Assembly (NCBI RefSeq): GCF_001238275.1
Contig: NZ_LGTB01000014.1
Span: 62,001 to 126,000, forward strand
Length of the DNA: 64,000 bases
Reading direction: 5' to 3'
Origin: Bradyrhizobium viridifuturi
GTDB taxonomy: Bacteria; Pseudomonadota; Alphaproteobacteria; Rhizobiales; Xanthobacteraceae
Shown: positions 44,352-54,371 of the stretch, one piece after another
How the letters are laid out: every line of letters begins with the position of its first letter
Position numbering within the stretch: the first letter of the stretch is position 1
Program-made: the position numbers and the translations under genes
The notes under the pieces: model-generated
Databases searched by the model: none
Told to the model about the DNA's origin: nothing
The model's input: only the letters and a program-made list of their open reading frames with translations

Positions 44352-46022
44352 ATGAATCGCCGACTGGACAATGAACGCATCATCCGAGCTCCCCGCGGCA
44401 GCGACATCAGCGCAAAGAGCTGGCTGACCGAAGCGCCGCTGCGCATGCTGATGAACAATCTGGATCCCGATGTCGCCGAGCGTCCGAGCGAGCTCGTGGT
44501 CTATGGCGGCATCGGCCGCGCGGCGCGCGACTGGGAAAGCTTTGACCGGATCGCCGCCTCGTTGCGCAAGCTGGAAGGCGATCAGACGCTGCTGGTGCAA
44601 TCCGGCAAGCCGGTCGGCGTCTTCCGCACCCATACGGATGCGCCGCGCGTCCTGATCGCGAACTCGAACCTGGTGCCGCATTGGGCGACGCTCGATCATT
44701 TCAACGAGCTTGACCGGCAGGGCCTGATGATGTTCGGCCAGATGACGGCCGGCTCCTGGATCTATATCGGGAGCCAGGGCATCGTGCAGGGGACTTACGA
44801 GACCTTTGTCGAGGTCGGGCGCCGGCATTATGGCGGCAGCCTCGCTGGCAGATGGATCCTGACTGCCGGCCTCGGTGGCATGGGCGGCGCGCAGCCGCTG
44901 GCCGCGACCATGGCGGGCGCCTCGATGCTCGCCGTCGAATGCCAGCCGAGCCGCATCGAGATGCGTCTGCGCACCGGCTATCTCGATCGCCAGGCGGCGA
45001 CGCTCGACGAGGCGCTGACGATCATTGCCGACGCGACCAAGTCCGGAAAGCCGGTCTCGGTCGGCCTGCTCGGCAATGCGGCCGAGATCTTTCCCGAGTT
45101 GGTACGCCGCGGCGTGCGGCCTGACATCGTGACCGACCAGACCAGCGCGCATGATCCGATCAACGGCTATTTGCCAAAGGGATGGACGCTCGCCGAGTGG
45201 GAGACGCGGCGTGCCGCCGATCCGAAGGCGGTCGAGACGGCATCCAAGACCTCGATGGTCGATCACGTCCAGGCCATGCTGGATTTCCACGCGAAGGGAA
45301 TCCCGACGCTCGACTACGGCAACAACATCCGCCAGATGGCCAAGGACATGGGCCTCAAGCAGGCGTTCGATTTTCCGGGCTTTGTCCCGGCCTATATCCG
45401 TCCGCTGTTCTGCCGCGGCGTCGGGCCGTTCCGCTGGGCGGCGCTGTCCGGCGATCCCGAAGACATCTTCAAGACCGATGCCAAGGTCAAGGAGCTGATG
45501 CCCAACGATGGCCATCTGCACAATTGGCTCGACATGGCGAAGGCGCGCATCAAGTTTCAGGGACTGCCGGCGCGAATCTGCTGGGTCGGCCTCGGCGATC
45601 GCCATCGCCTCGGCCTTGCCTTCAACGAGATGGTGGCGCGCGGCGAGCTGAGGGCGCCGATCGTGATCGGCCGCGATCATCTCGACAGCGGCTCGGTGGC
45701 GAGCCCGAACCGCGAGACCGAGGCGATGCGCGACGGCTCCGACGCGGTGTCGGACTGGCCGCTGCTCAATGCGCTGCTCAACTGTGCGAGCGGCGCCACC
45801 TGGGTGTCGTTGCATCACGGCGGCGGCGTCGGCATCGGGTATTCGCAGCATGCCGGCATGGTGATCGTCGCCGACGGCACGCCGGAGGCGGCGCGCCGGC
45901 TCGAGCGCGTGCTGTGGAACGACCCGGCGACAGGCGTGATGCGCCACGCCGACGCCGGCTATGAGACGGCGATCGAGTGCGCGCGCGCCAACGGCCTAGA
46001 TCTTCCGAGCCTGCGGGCGTGA
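44352..46022 (+). CDS. hutU: HutU, urocanate hydratase
   Basis: Second step: NAD-dependent hydration of urocanate to imidazolonepropionate. Full length at 556 residues, with [35 protein letters not shown] (NAD-binding glycines) and YCRGVGPF-type text ([20 protein letters not shown]). Follows hutH by 18 bases. Confidence 0.95.
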   Translation: MNRRLDNERIIRAPRGSDISAKSWLTEAPLRMLMNNLDPDVAERPSELVVYGGIGRAARDWESFDRIAASLRKLEGDQTLLVQSGKPVGVFRTHTDAPRVLIANSNLVPHWATLDHFNELDRQGLMMFGQMTAGSWIYIGSQGIVQGTYETFVEVGRRHYGGSLAGRWILTAGLGGMGGAQPLAATMAGASMLAVECQPSRIEMRLRTGYLDRQAATLDEALTIIADATKSGKPVSVGLLGNAAEIFPELVRRGVRPDIVTDQTSAHDPINGYLPKGWTLAEWETRRAADPKAVETASKTSMVDHVQAMLDFHAKGIPTLDYGNNIRQMAKDMGLKQAFDFPGFVPAYIRPLFCRGVGPFRWAALSGDPEDIFKTDAKVKELMPNDGHLHNWLDMAKARIKFQGLPARICWVGLGDRHRLGLAFNEMVARGELRAPIVIGRDHLDSGSVASPNRETEAMRDGSDAVSDWPLLNALLNCASGATWVSLHHGGGVGIGYSQHAGMVIVADGTPEAARRLERVLWNDPATGVMRHADAGYETAIECARANGLDLPSLRA

Positions 46023-46066
46023 GGTGGCGTCGGCGAGGCGCCGCTCAAAGGACCTCGCCGACCACT

Positions 46067-47278
46067 TCAATCCGCCGACAGCGGTTCGCCGGTCAGCGAC
46101 CAGCTTTCGCCATTGAATGTCGCGATCCGCAGGGTTCTGAACGGCGTGTAGTCGCCGGGGCGTGTGCCGATCGAGATGCCCGGCAGCATCATCGGCAGCC
46201 GCTCGCCGTTCAGCGAGGTCGCCTGCTTGATCAGGTTCTCGCGGGTCAGGTCGTCGCCGCATTTGCGCAGCGCCAGCTCGAGGGCGTGCACGTTCATATA
46301 GGCGACAAGCACGGAATAGTCGTCCGGATTGGCCGAAGGCGCGTAGGTCTTCAGAAAATCCTTGTAAGCCTTGACCTCGTCGTCATTGGCCCAGGCCGGA
46401 TCGCCGGGCTGCTTAAGGAATTGCGTGGTGACCAGCCCTTTCGAGGCTTCGAGGCCCGCCGGCTTCAGGATGGTTTCGACCGATGCCGTCGAGCCGCCGA
46501 TGATGTGCAGCGGCTTCCAGCCGAGCTCGTAGACCTTGCGGATCGACTGCGCGGCGGCCTTCGACGACGACTGCTCGATCAGCGTGTCGACGCCGGCGGC
46601 CTTGAGCTGGACGATCTGCGAATCGATCGTCGGGTCGGCGAGCTCGTAGGAGGCCTGGGCGACGATCAGCTCGGCCTTCGCGCCGAGACCGCCGCGGAGG
46701 CCTTTGAGATAGTCCTTGCCGTAGTCGTCATTCTGATACAGCACGCCGATCTTGGCGTCCGGCTTTGCGGTCAGGATGTACTTGGCGACGACGCGGCCTT
46801 CGGTTTCGAAGTCCGGGTAGAGCGGGACCGTCCACGGGAAGGTCTTGGGATCGTTGAAACGCCGTCCGCCGGCGGTGATGAACAGCTGCGGCACCTGCTT
46901 GGCGTTGAGGTATTTCTGGATCGCGACGTTCGGCGCGGTGCCGATCGTGCCGACCTCGGCCAGGACGCCGACATCCTCGATCAGCTTGCGGGATTGCTCG
47001 ACCGCCTTCGGCGCGCTGTAGGCGTTGTCGAGCTGGGTGAAGTTGATCTTGCGGCCGTTGATGCCGCCTTTCGCGTTCAGCATCTCGAAATAGCCGACCA
47101 CGGCGCGGCCGGCGCCGGCGCCGAAGGCGGAGGCCGGTCCGCTCAGCGGCGTCGACTGGCCGAGCTTGATCTCGGTGTCGCTGGCGCCGGGACCATAGGC
47201 CTTCTGGGCGTAGGCGGGCGCCGCCAGGAGGGCCGACAGCGCAATCGCCGCCAACGCCCGGTCGATGAGGTGGTTCAA
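46067..47278 (-). CDS. branched-chain amino acid-type ABC substrate-binding protein
   Basis: Periplasmic binding protein of 403 residues (Peripla_BP_6/LivJ type): IKLGQSTPLSGPASAFGAGA, TAPNVAIQKYLNAKQVPQLF, GVLYQNDDYGKDYLKGLR. The leader LNHLIDRALAAIALSALLAA ends in PAYAQ. The likely start is a TTG at 47278 with AGGGAGA upstream; no ATG lies near. No permease or ATPase gene is adjacent. It follows an acyl-CoA dehydrogenase gene in the same direction, suggesting the ligand is a carboxylic acid that becomes a CoA ester. Confidence 0.83.
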   Translation of the reverse strand: MNHLIDRALAAIALSALLAAPAYAQKAYGPGASDTEIKLGQSTPLSGPASAFGAGAGRAVVGYFEMLNAKGGINGRKINFTQLDNAYSAPKAVEQSRKLIEDVGVLAEVGTIGTAPNVAIQKYLNAKQVPQLFITAGGRRFNDPKTFPWTVPLYPDFETEGRVVAKYILTAKPDAKIGVLYQNDDYGKDYLKGLRGGLGAKAELIVAQASYELADPTIDSQIVQLKAAGVDTLIEQSSSKAAAQSIRKVYELGWKPLHIIGGSTASVETILKPAGLEASKGLVTTQFLKQPGDPAWANDDEVKAYKDFLKTYAPSANPDDYSVLVAYMNVHALELALRKCGDDLTRENLIKQATSLNGERLPMMLPGISIGTRPGDYTPFRTLRIATFNGESWSLTGEPLSAD

Positions 47279-47322
47279 GGTCGTTTCTCCCTGTAATCTG
47301 TTTCTTGTTGAAATCGGACTAG

Positions 47323-48461
47323 CTAGCGCAGCAGCTCGCGGGCGATCACCACCCGCTGGATCTGGTTGGTGCCCTCGAAAATCTGGGTCAGCTTGGCGTC
47401 GCGCATCATGCGCTCGACCGGATAGTCCATGGTGTAGCCGTAGCCGCCGAAGATCTGGACCGCGTCGGTCGCCACCTTCATGGCCATGTCGCTGCCGACG
47501 CATTTCGCCATGCTGGCAAGCACGTTGAGCCGCTTCCAGTCGCCGGCATCGCCGGCCCGGGCGCATTCATAGACCAGCGCGCGCGCCGCCTCGATCTGCA
47601 TCGCCATGTCGGCGAGCATGAACTGCACGCCCTGGAATTCGGCGATCGGCTTCTTGAACTGCTTGCGTTCCTTTGCGTAGGCGATGCACGCATCGAGCGC
47701 GCCCTGCGCGAGGCCGACCGACTGGGCACCGATGGTCGGGCGGTTGAGGTCGAGCGCGCGCATCGACGCGCGGAAACCCTTGCCCTCCTCGCCGACGAGG
47801 TTTTCGGCCGGGACCCTGACGTTGTCGAAGAAGATCGGCGTATTGGGGGCGCCGCGAAAGCCCATCTTGCGCTCGTGGCGGCCGAACGTGATGCCCGGCA
47901 TTGTCTTCGGCTCGACGATGAAGGCGCTGATGCCGTCGCGCCGGCGCCGTCACTGGTCCGCGCCATCACCACGATGTAGTCGGCGACGACACCGTAGCTG
48001 CACCATTGCTTGCGGCCGTTGAGGACGTAGCTGTCGCCGTCCTTGCGGGCGCGGGTGTTGAGCGCGGCGACGTCGGAGCCGGCCTGCGGCTCCGAGATCG
48101 CGATCGCCGTGACCACGCCGCCCTTGGCGATGATCGGCAGGTATTTGCGGCGCTGCTCTTCCGAGCCGAAATGCAGCAGCGGCATGATGAACATGGTGTT
48201 GAGCGCCGCGATCGAGGCGCATGCCGGCGAGACCTTCGAGATCTCCTCGCGCGCGATGCAGGCCATGGTGAGATTGCCGTTCGGGCCGTCATAGCGCTCC
48301 GGCACCCAGAGCTGCATCAATCCCATCTCGCCGAACAGCTTGACCAGCTCCAGCGGAAAGCGGTCGGTCTCGTCGATCTCGGCGGCGATCGGCGCCACGT
48401 GCTTGGCGACCATCCTGCGCACGTTGTCGCGGAACGCGACCTGCTCTTCGGAAAAACTCAT
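47323..48461 (-). pseudogene. acyl-CoA dehydrogenase, one-base frameshift
   Basis: FAD enzyme that introduces the 2,3 double bond in an acyl-CoA. The N-terminal two-fifths from 48461 (MSFSEEQVAFRDNVRRMVAK) through AISEPQAGSDVAALNTRARK and [20 protein letters not shown] is in one frame. From about 47940 the rest ([63 protein letters not shown]) is in another. One C missing near 47938-47944 explains it; repaired length is 379 residues, normal for the family. First gene of a two-gene unit with the binding protein. Confidence 0.88.
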
Positions 48462-48513
48462 ACGGACTCCCCGTCGTTTTCTTTGCCGGAAGCCGAAAAA
48501 GGGGCTTCCATTG

Positions 48514-48540
48514 AATGGGTGATCCATTTAATAATTCACC
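48514..48540. promoter_or_regulatory. candidate GntR operator
   Basis: In the 81-base gap between the divergent acyl-CoA dehydrogenase and GntR genes, AATGG (48514) pairs with CCATT (48524) around five bases, and GGTGA (48518) pairs with TCACC (48536) around 13 bases. The two symmetries overlap. This is a natural site for autoregulation by the adjacent GntR protein, but the arms are short. Confidence 0.4.
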
Positions 48541-48542
48541 GC

Positions 48543-49409
48543 ATGAGCACCAAGTCAAGTCCTCGCGCGCCGCGGCGCCCCCGTACCGCCTCGCCGAACC
48601 GGCGGGAGCGAGCCTCTGATCTGCGCACCGCCGGAGCGGCGGCCGCGCCGACATTCAAGCCGATCCACACAAGGCGGACATTCGAGGAGATCTGCGAGCG
48701 GATTCGCGAGCAGCTGGCGCTCGGCGTTCTGAAGCCCGGCGACAAGCTGCCAGCCGAGCGCGAGCTCGCGCAGCAGCTCGGTGTCAGCCGTAACGTGCTG
48801 CGCGAGGCACTGCGCAGCCTCGAAATGGCCGGCGTTCTGAAGCTGCAGAAGGGTGTCAAAGGCGGCGCCTTCATCCAGCAGGGCGACACCCGACGCATGA
48901 ACGAGGTGATGCGCGACATGCTGAGCCTCGGGACGATCTCGGTGCGGGAGTTGTCGGAGGCGCGGGTCCACGTGCTCGACCTCGTGGTGCAGCTCGCCTG
49001 CGCGAACGCGCGCCGGGCCGACCTCGATGCGCTGGAAGCCAATATCGAGCGGACGGAGCTTGCGACCAGGGAAGGACGCCTGCTCGACCGGGTCGAATGC
49101 TCGCGCGAATTCTACAAGCTGCTGGCGGCGTCGACCGGCAACAAGGTGATTGCGATGATCGTTGACTCGGTCACCGAGATACACATGCGCTTCGTCTATG
49201 CCAAGGTCGCCTCGAGCGGCGTTGCGATGGCGCGGCTGACGGAGAAGCGGCGCCAATTCCTGGCGGCGCTGAGCGAACGAGACGTGGCGCTGGCGAGCCG
49301 GCTGCTGCGGTCGCACCTGGAATCCGTGCAGCGGATGCTGGAGCAGGACCCGGGGGCGATGTCGCTCCACGTCGCATTGGCGGACGTGCAGCCCGGGATG
49401 CGCCGGTAA
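48543..49409 (+). CDS. GntR-family regulator, FadR type
   Basis: The 288-residue protein has a basic, probably disordered N-terminal tail of about 40 residues, a winged HTH (PAERELAQQLGVSRNVLREA, LRSLEMAGVLKLQKGVKGG) and a helical FCD ligand-binding domain (VLDLVVQLACANARRADLDA). FCD members respond to organic acids or acyl-CoAs. It precedes crotonase, fused acyl-CoA dehydrogenase and CoA-transferase genes and is divergent from another acyl-CoA dehydrogenase, so it probably controls both sides. Confidence 0.88.
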   Translation: MSTKSSPRAPRRPRTASPNRRERASDLRTAGAAAAPTFKPIHTRRTFEEICERIREQLALGVLKPGDKLPAERELAQQLGVSRNVLREALRSLEMAGVLKLQKGVKGGAFIQQGDTRRMNEVMRDMLSLGTISVRELSEARVHVLDLVVQLACANARRADLDALEANIERTELATREGRLLDRVECSREFYKLLAASTGNKVIAMIVDSVTEIHMRFVYAKVASSGVAMARLTEKRRQFLAALSERDVALASRLLRSHLESVQRMLEQDPGAMSLHVALADVQPGMRR

Positions 49410-49465
49410 CGCGCTCAGCCCGCGAACAAATCAACACTCAAACAGCAATAACAATGGAGGCAAAC

Positions 49466-50275
49466 GTGTCCAACTACGCCAAGTATGAATGCCTGACGGT
49501 CGATGTCGCCGACAAGGTCGCGACCGTGACCTTGAATCGGCCGCAGGCGCGCAACGCCATCAATCAGAAGCTGATCCGCGAGCTGCGCACGATCTGGGAC
49601 GACCTCGCCGACGATCACGCCGTCAACGTCGTGGTGCTGACCGGCGCCGGTGACTTCTTCAGCGTCGGCGGCGACGTGAAGGCGATGTCGGAGCGGCCCG
49701 GCGGCGACGTGCTCGAAGAGGGCGAGGTGCACGATCCGATGATCAGCCGGCGCGGCGTGACGCGCCAGCTCGAGCTCGACAAGCCGATCATCGCGGCGAT
49801 CAACGGTGACGCCATCGGCCTGGCGGCGACCCATGCGCTGCTCTGCGACATCACCGTGATGGCCGAGGACGCGCGGATCGGCGACACCCACGTTTCCCGC
49901 GTCGGCCTGGTCGCAGGCGACGGCGGCACCGTGATCTGGCCGCTCCTGATCGGCATCAACAAGGCCAAGGAATTCCTGATCCGCGGCACCCTGCTGAAGG
50001 GCAAGGAGGCCGAGCGGATCGGGCTGGTCAATCACGTCGCGCCGCGCGCAGAGGTGCTGGCGAAGGCCCGCGAGATCGCTCTCGAACTCGCGAACGGTCC
50101 GACCTGGGCCATTCGCTGGACCAAGCTGTCGATCAACCAGATCGTCAAGGAACGCGTCAACATGCTGCTGGAGGCCTCGATGGCGTTGGAGCAGGTGACG
50201 TTCGAGACTGCCGACCACAAGGAAGCGACGATGTCATTCAAGGAGAAGCGCAAGCCCAGGTTCGGTCAGGGCTAG
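49466..50275 (+). CDS. enoyl-CoA hydratase/isomerase (crotonase) family protein
   Basis: Crotonase-fold protein of 269 residues: VTLNRPQARNAIN near the N terminus and the oxyanion-hole segment GAGDFFSVGGDVKAMSE. By my alignment, neither glutamate used by classical hydratases is present: the first falls on Thr in LAATHALLCDI, the second on Val in HVSRVGLVAGDGGT. An Asp sits in that second loop, as in dienoyl-CoA isomerases, so the reaction may not be hydration. The GTG at 49466 has GGAGG at ideal distance; an ATG at 49454 is the alternative. Confidence 0.82.
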   Translation: MSNYAKYECLTVDVADKVATVTLNRPQARNAINQKLIRELRTIWDDLADDHAVNVVVLTGAGDFFSVGGDVKAMSERPGGDVLEEGEVHDPMISRRGVTRQLELDKPIIAAINGDAIGLAATHALLCDITVMAEDARIGDTHVSRVGLVAGDGGTVIWPLLIGINKAKEFLIRGTLLKGKEAERIGLVNHVAPRAEVLAKAREIALELANGPTWAIRWTKLSINQIVKERVNMLLEASMALEQVTFETADHKEATMSFKEKRKPRFGQG

Positions 50276-50283
50276 GCCGGGCG

Positions 50284-52518
50284 ATGACGGCGACCGAACA
50301 GCCCGACGACGTCACGGCGATGCTGAGGTATTCCCTGCGTGGATTCCTCGACGAGCATTGGCGTCCGCGCGGCACGACGGCGTCGTCCTCGCCGGACGAG
50401 ATATCGGCGGTCTGGCGCAAGCTGGTCGGGCAGGGCGTAGCCGCTCTTGGGGCGCAGGGGGATGAAGGCGGGCTCGCCGAGATCCTCGTCGTCATGGCCG
50501 AGCTTGGCCGTGTCGGATGTCCGGCGCCGATGTGGTCGGCGGCGCTGGCCAATCTTGCGATTTCCGGATCGCAGGCCGACGTCGTGACCGACCTGCTGGC
50601 GCGGCTGCATTCCGGGACGGTGACCGTCGCCTTCTCGTTCGGCGCGCTGGATCCGGATCGCGGCACCGGTTCGATCGAGGCCGCGAACAGCGCGGCAACG
50701 GGCGTGCTCCGCTGTGTCGAGGCCGCGGGAAGTGCCACGCATCTCCTCGTCGCACTGGATCAGGCTCATCTTGCGCTGATCGAGCTCAGCGGCCCCGGCG
50801 TCGAATGCGTCGCCACCCGTGCGATGGGGGCGTGGGGGCTCCATGAGGTGCGGCTGAACGCAGCCCCGCTCACACCTATTCCGGCAGGCAGCGTCGACCT
50901 GAACGAGCTCCGCATCAAGGGCAAGGCGATGTTGACCGCACGCGCTTGCGGCGCTGCGCGGCGTGCGTTTGAGCTGGCCGTTGACTACGCCAGGGAGCGA
51001 CACCAGTTCGGGCAACCGATCGGCAGGTTCCAGGCGATCCAGCACAAGCTGGCGAATTGCCTGATCGCGCTCGAAGGAGTCAGGCTGATCCTCGATCACA
51101 CCGCCAGGCTGCATGATGCCGGCGAGGTCGATTGGCACTACTTCGCCGATTGCGCATCGGCTTTCTCCGGCAGCGCGCTGCGGCAAGTCGCGCTGGAGAC
51201 GCAGCATACGTTCGGAGCGATCGGCTATGCCGAGGAGCACGAGGCGCCGATCCATTTCAAGCGCGTGCATCTCGATACGGTCGCCCTCGGCGGTGCCTCC
51301 GATGCAAAGCGCAGGCTGGCCAGCCGGCTGTTGGATGCCGGTGGTGCAGGGCTGCCGCAATACGACCTCGGGACTGCCGGAAATGCGTTTCGTGAGCAGG
51401 TCCGAAGCTGGCTCGCGCAAAACTGGTCCGGACGACGGAAGGACGCGTTCGATCAGAAACCGTTCGCCAAGCGCGAATTCGATGCCGGCTTCGCCCGCGA
51501 TATCGGTGACACCGGCTGGATCGGCCTCGGTTGGCCGGAAGTGTTCGGCGGCCAGGCACGCTCCCCGCTGGAGCAGATCGCGTTCATGGAGACGATGGAG
51601 CAGGGCGAGGCGCCGCGGATCGGCGCGGCGATCCAGGCCAATGCGCTGATGATGTTTGGCACGCCGGAACAGCAGCAGCAGTACCTTCCGGAGATCCTGC
51701 GCGGCGAGGCCATGCATGGCATGGGCTACAGCGAGCCGCAGGCGGGCTCCGACCTTGCGGCGCTGCGCACCAGCGCCGTGAGGGACGGCGATCATTGGGT
51801 GATCAACGGTCAGAAGATCTGGACCACCACCTGGTGGGGAAAATACATGTTCCTCGCCGCGCGGACCGACAAGGACGCCAAGCCGCCGCATGCCGGCATC
51901 AGCATGTTCATCGTGCCGATGGATGCGCCGGGGATTACGATACGTCCGTCCGCAACGATGTATGACGGCACGTTCGCCAACATCTTCTACGACAATGTCC
52001 GCATTCCCGCCGAGAACCTCGTCGGCGAGATCAATGGCGGCTGGAAAGTGTTGACCGGCGCGCTGGCGTTCGAGCGCGGACTGGTCGGCGGCGGCATCGT
52101 GTTGAAGGTCGCGCATGCCTTCGAGCAGTTGCGTGCGCATGTGATGGCGGGGGAAGGCGATCGGTCGCTGGCCGGCGACCCGATCGTCCGCGACAGGATG
52201 GCGACGCTGGCCTCCGAGATCGAGATCGGCCGGCAATTGATGATGCATTGCGCCGAGCTTGCCGCCGATGGCGTGACTCCGCCGGAATATGGCGCGATCA
52301 GCAAGGTGTTTTCCGGCGAGCTGATGGAACGCTTCGGCGAGGCTGCGCTCGACATCCTCGGGATGCGCGCCGCGCTGTCCGAGCAGATGCCGGGCGCGAT
52401 CGACAATGGCCGCTTCGAGCAGAACCTGCGGCATTCGCTGATGTGGGTCATCAGCATCGGGACTAACGAAATCCAGCGCAGCCTGATCGCGCAACGCGCG
52501 CTCGGGCTGCCGAGATAG
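50284..52518 (+). CDS. tandem (fused) acyl-CoA dehydrogenase
   Basis: A 744-residue protein made of two acyl-CoA dehydrogenase units. Residues 1-360 are a degenerate N-terminal unit (ARACGAARRAFELAVDYARE, RHQFGQPIGRFQAIQHKLAN). Residues 365-744 are a canonical unit ([60 protein letters not shown]). Single-chain double units are known from FadE34-type enzymes acting on bulky steroid side chains. Follows the crotonase gene by eight bases; CoA-transferase follows ten bases later. Confidence 0.88.
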   Translation: MTATEQPDDVTAMLRYSLRGFLDEHWRPRGTTASSSPDEISAVWRKLVGQGVAALGAQGDEGGLAEILVVMAELGRVGCPAPMWSAALANLAISGSQADVVTDLLARLHSGTVTVAFSFGALDPDRGTGSIEAANSAATGVLRCVEAAGSATHLLVALDQAHLALIELSGPGVECVATRAMGAWGLHEVRLNAAPLTPIPAGSVDLNELRIKGKAMLTARACGAARRAFELAVDYARERHQFGQPIGRFQAIQHKLANCLIALEGVRLILDHTARLHDAGEVDWHYFADCASAFSGSALRQVALETQHTFGAIGYAEEHEAPIHFKRVHLDTVALGGASDAKRRLASRLLDAGGAGLPQYDLGTAGNAFREQVRSWLAQNWSGRRKDAFDQKPFAKREFDAGFARDIGDTGWIGLGWPEVFGGQARSPLEQIAFMETMEQGEAPRIGAAIQANALMMFGTPEQQQQYLPEILRGEAMHGMGYSEPQAGSDLAALRTSAVRDGDHWVINGQKIWTTTWWGKYMFLAARTDKDAKPPHAGISMFIVPMDAPGITIRPSATMYDGTFANIFYDNVRIPAENLVGEINGGWKVLTGALAFERGLVGGGIVLKVAHAFEQLRAHVMAGEGDRSLAGDPIVRDRMATLASEIEIGRQLMMHCAELAADGVTPPEYGAISKVFSGELMERFGEAALDILGMRAALSEQMPGAIDNGRFEQNLRHSLMWVISIGTNEIQRSLIAQRALGLPR

Positions 52519-52528
52519 GAGAGATCGG

Positions 52529-53722
52529 ATGCAGAAGGATGGCGACAGGGCGCCGCTCGCGGGTGTACGCGTGCTCGATTTTTCCATCATGGTGGCAGGC
52601 CCCTATTGCGCACGGCTGCTCGCCGATGTCGGGGCGGAGGTCATCAAGATCGAGCCGCCGGAAGGTGACGACATGCGGCTGCGCACACCGCTGCGCGACG
52701 GCCACAGTACCTATTTCGGCCAGCTCAATGCTGGCAAGCGCAGCCTGGCGCTGGACCTGAAGAACGCCGACGCCATCAAGCTCGTTCATCGCATGGTCGC
52801 GGAGACAGACATCCTCGTCGAGAATTTCCGCCCCGGTGTGATGGATCGGCTCGGCCTCGGCTACGGGGCGCTTCGCGCCATCAATCCGCGGCTGATCTAT
52901 TGCTCGATCTCGGGCTATGGACAGTCGGGCCCCGCCGCCGAACGCGCGGCCTATGCCATGATCGTGCATGCCGAGAGCGGATTCGATACCTCGCTGATGC
53001 GCTATGCCGGTGACCGCGAGCGTCCCGCGGCAGGAGCGATCTTTGTCGCCGATATCCTCGGCGGCATCTTCGGCTATTCCGCGATCCAGACTGCGCTGGT
53101 CCAGCGTACGCGGACGGGCGAGGGGCAGCGCGTCGACGTCGCGCTGATGGATTGCATGCTGAACCTGCTGGTCTACGAGCTCCAGGAAGCGCAATTCCCG
53201 ATCCGCGCGCCGCGCCCGACCTATGGGCCGGTGCGCACCCGCGACGGCGACATCCTGATCGCGCCGGTCACACCGCGCAATTTTGCCGCGCTGTGTGAGG
53301 TCACCGGGCAGGAAGAGCTGGCAAACGATCCGCGTTTTGCGACCATTCCGGCGCGCGGCGCCAACTGGACCGCCATGATGCAGGTGATCGAGAAATGGAC
53401 GGAGCGTCACACCGCCGCCGAATGCATTGCAGCGCTGGATCGCGCCGGCGTCCCCTGCGCCGAATACCGGGCGCCGGGCGCGGCGCTGACCGATCCCCAT
53501 CTGCGTCAGCGGGGGGTATTCGGGACGGTCACGGATGGTGCCGGTGATTTCGTCGGCGTCAGCGCGCCATGGCAGATGTCCGGGGCCGATACGCCGATCG
53601 GCAGCCACGTGCCCGGCATCGGGGCGCAGCGCGATGACGTGCTGTCGCGGATCCTGGGACTGTCGCCCGACGCCATCGCGGCGCTTGCTGCAGCGGGGAC
53701 GTTTGGGAAGCCTGCGGCCTAA
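52529..53722 (+). CDS. CaiB/BaiF type III CoA-transferase
   Basis: The 397-residue protein moves CoA between carboxylic acids. Family text: GVRVLDFSIMVAGPYCARLL, ADVGAEVIKIEPPEGDDMR, NKR-like segment NAGKRSLALDLKNADAIKL, and GQRVDVALMDCMLNLLVYE, where the Asp of MDC is the probable catalytic residue. Last gene of the GntR-crotonase-dehydrogenase-transferase unit; it likely activates the substrate of the pathway. Confidence 0.9.
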   Translation: MQKDGDRAPLAGVRVLDFSIMVAGPYCARLLADVGAEVIKIEPPEGDDMRLRTPLRDGHSTYFGQLNAGKRSLALDLKNADAIKLVHRMVAETDILVENFRPGVMDRLGLGYGALRAINPRLIYCSISGYGQSGPAAERAAYAMIVHAESGFDTSLMRYAGDRERPAAGAIFVADILGGIFGYSAIQTALVQRTRTGEGQRVDVALMDCMLNLLVYELQEAQFPIRAPRPTYGPVRTRDGDILIAPVTPRNFAALCEVTGQEELANDPRFATIPARGANWTAMMQVIEKWTERHTAAECIAALDRAGVPCAEYRAPGAALTDPHLRQRGVFGTVTDGAGDFVGVSAPWQMSGADTPIGSHVPGIGAQRDDVLSRILGLSPDAIAALAAAGTFGKPAA

Positions 53723-53730
53723 GCGGGATC

Positions 53731-54249
53731 TCAACGATCGGACGACGCGTCCGGCGGTGGAGCCTTTGCGATCGCCAGCAGACATTTAAGGAAATGTGCG
53801 CGATCTTCCTTGCGCAGTGGAGCCAGCATGATCTCCTGCAACTCGGCCGCCGCCGGGATCACGGCCAGCAACGCTTCCTCGCCCTTGGCGGTGATCTGCA
53901 CCTGAAGCGAGCGGCGGTCGTCGGGATTGTCCTTCTTCGCGACCAGCTTGCGTGCCACCATCCGTTTCAGCATTTCGCTGAGCGTGTTGCGATCGCAACT
54001 GATCCGGTCCGCCAGCACGGAGGGGGTGAGCGGACCCAACTGGTACAGCGCCATCAGCACGCCGAACTGCCGCGGCGTGATGTCGCTCTGGCGCGTCATG
54101 CTTTGATAGAGCCCGTCGTAGCGGGCCTCCAGCAGCCGCAGCAGAAATCCGACGCCGCCTTCCAGTTGCCAGTCGCGCGCAACGTCTGCAGCCGAGCTGG
54201 TCTTCTTCGCCTTGTCGGCTGCCATGCCGTTGTTCGATCCCGATTCCAC
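53731..54249 (-). CDS. MarR-family regulator
   Basis: Protein of 172 residues: a helical N-terminal extension, then the MarR winged HTH (ITPRQFGVLMALYQLGPLTP, DRISCDRNTLSEMLKRMVAR, KKDNPDDRRSLQVQITAKGE). It ends eight bases from the convergent CoA-transferase stop and is divergent from the oxygenase operon. Proteins of this kind usually repress a neighbouring catabolic operon and release DNA on binding an aromatic acid or its CoA ester. Confidence 0.88.
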   Translation of the reverse strand: MESGSNNGMAADKAKKTSSAADVARDWQLEGGVGFLLRLLEARYDGLYQSMTRQSDITPRQFGVLMALYQLGPLTPSVLADRISCDRNTLSEMLKRMVARKLVAKKDNPDDRRSLQVQITAKGEEALLAVIPAAAELQEIMLAPLRKEDRAHFLKCLLAIAKAPPPDASSDR

Positions 54250-54371
54250 GAATTTGCGTTAGCCGTTAGCAGCTTGGCCTGACGTCCTCAACCCTGCGGT
54301 CAATCGCACCCTGGCCGGTTCGCAGCGCGATGCAATGGCTTTCGGCCCTTGTCAGCCATCCGGTCATGTAG

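Noticed and set aside
50272..52590. 772-codon open frame antisense to the fused acyl-CoA dehydrogenase
   Set aside because: The opposite strand has two recognisable dehydrogenase units; the antisense product has no family-like text.
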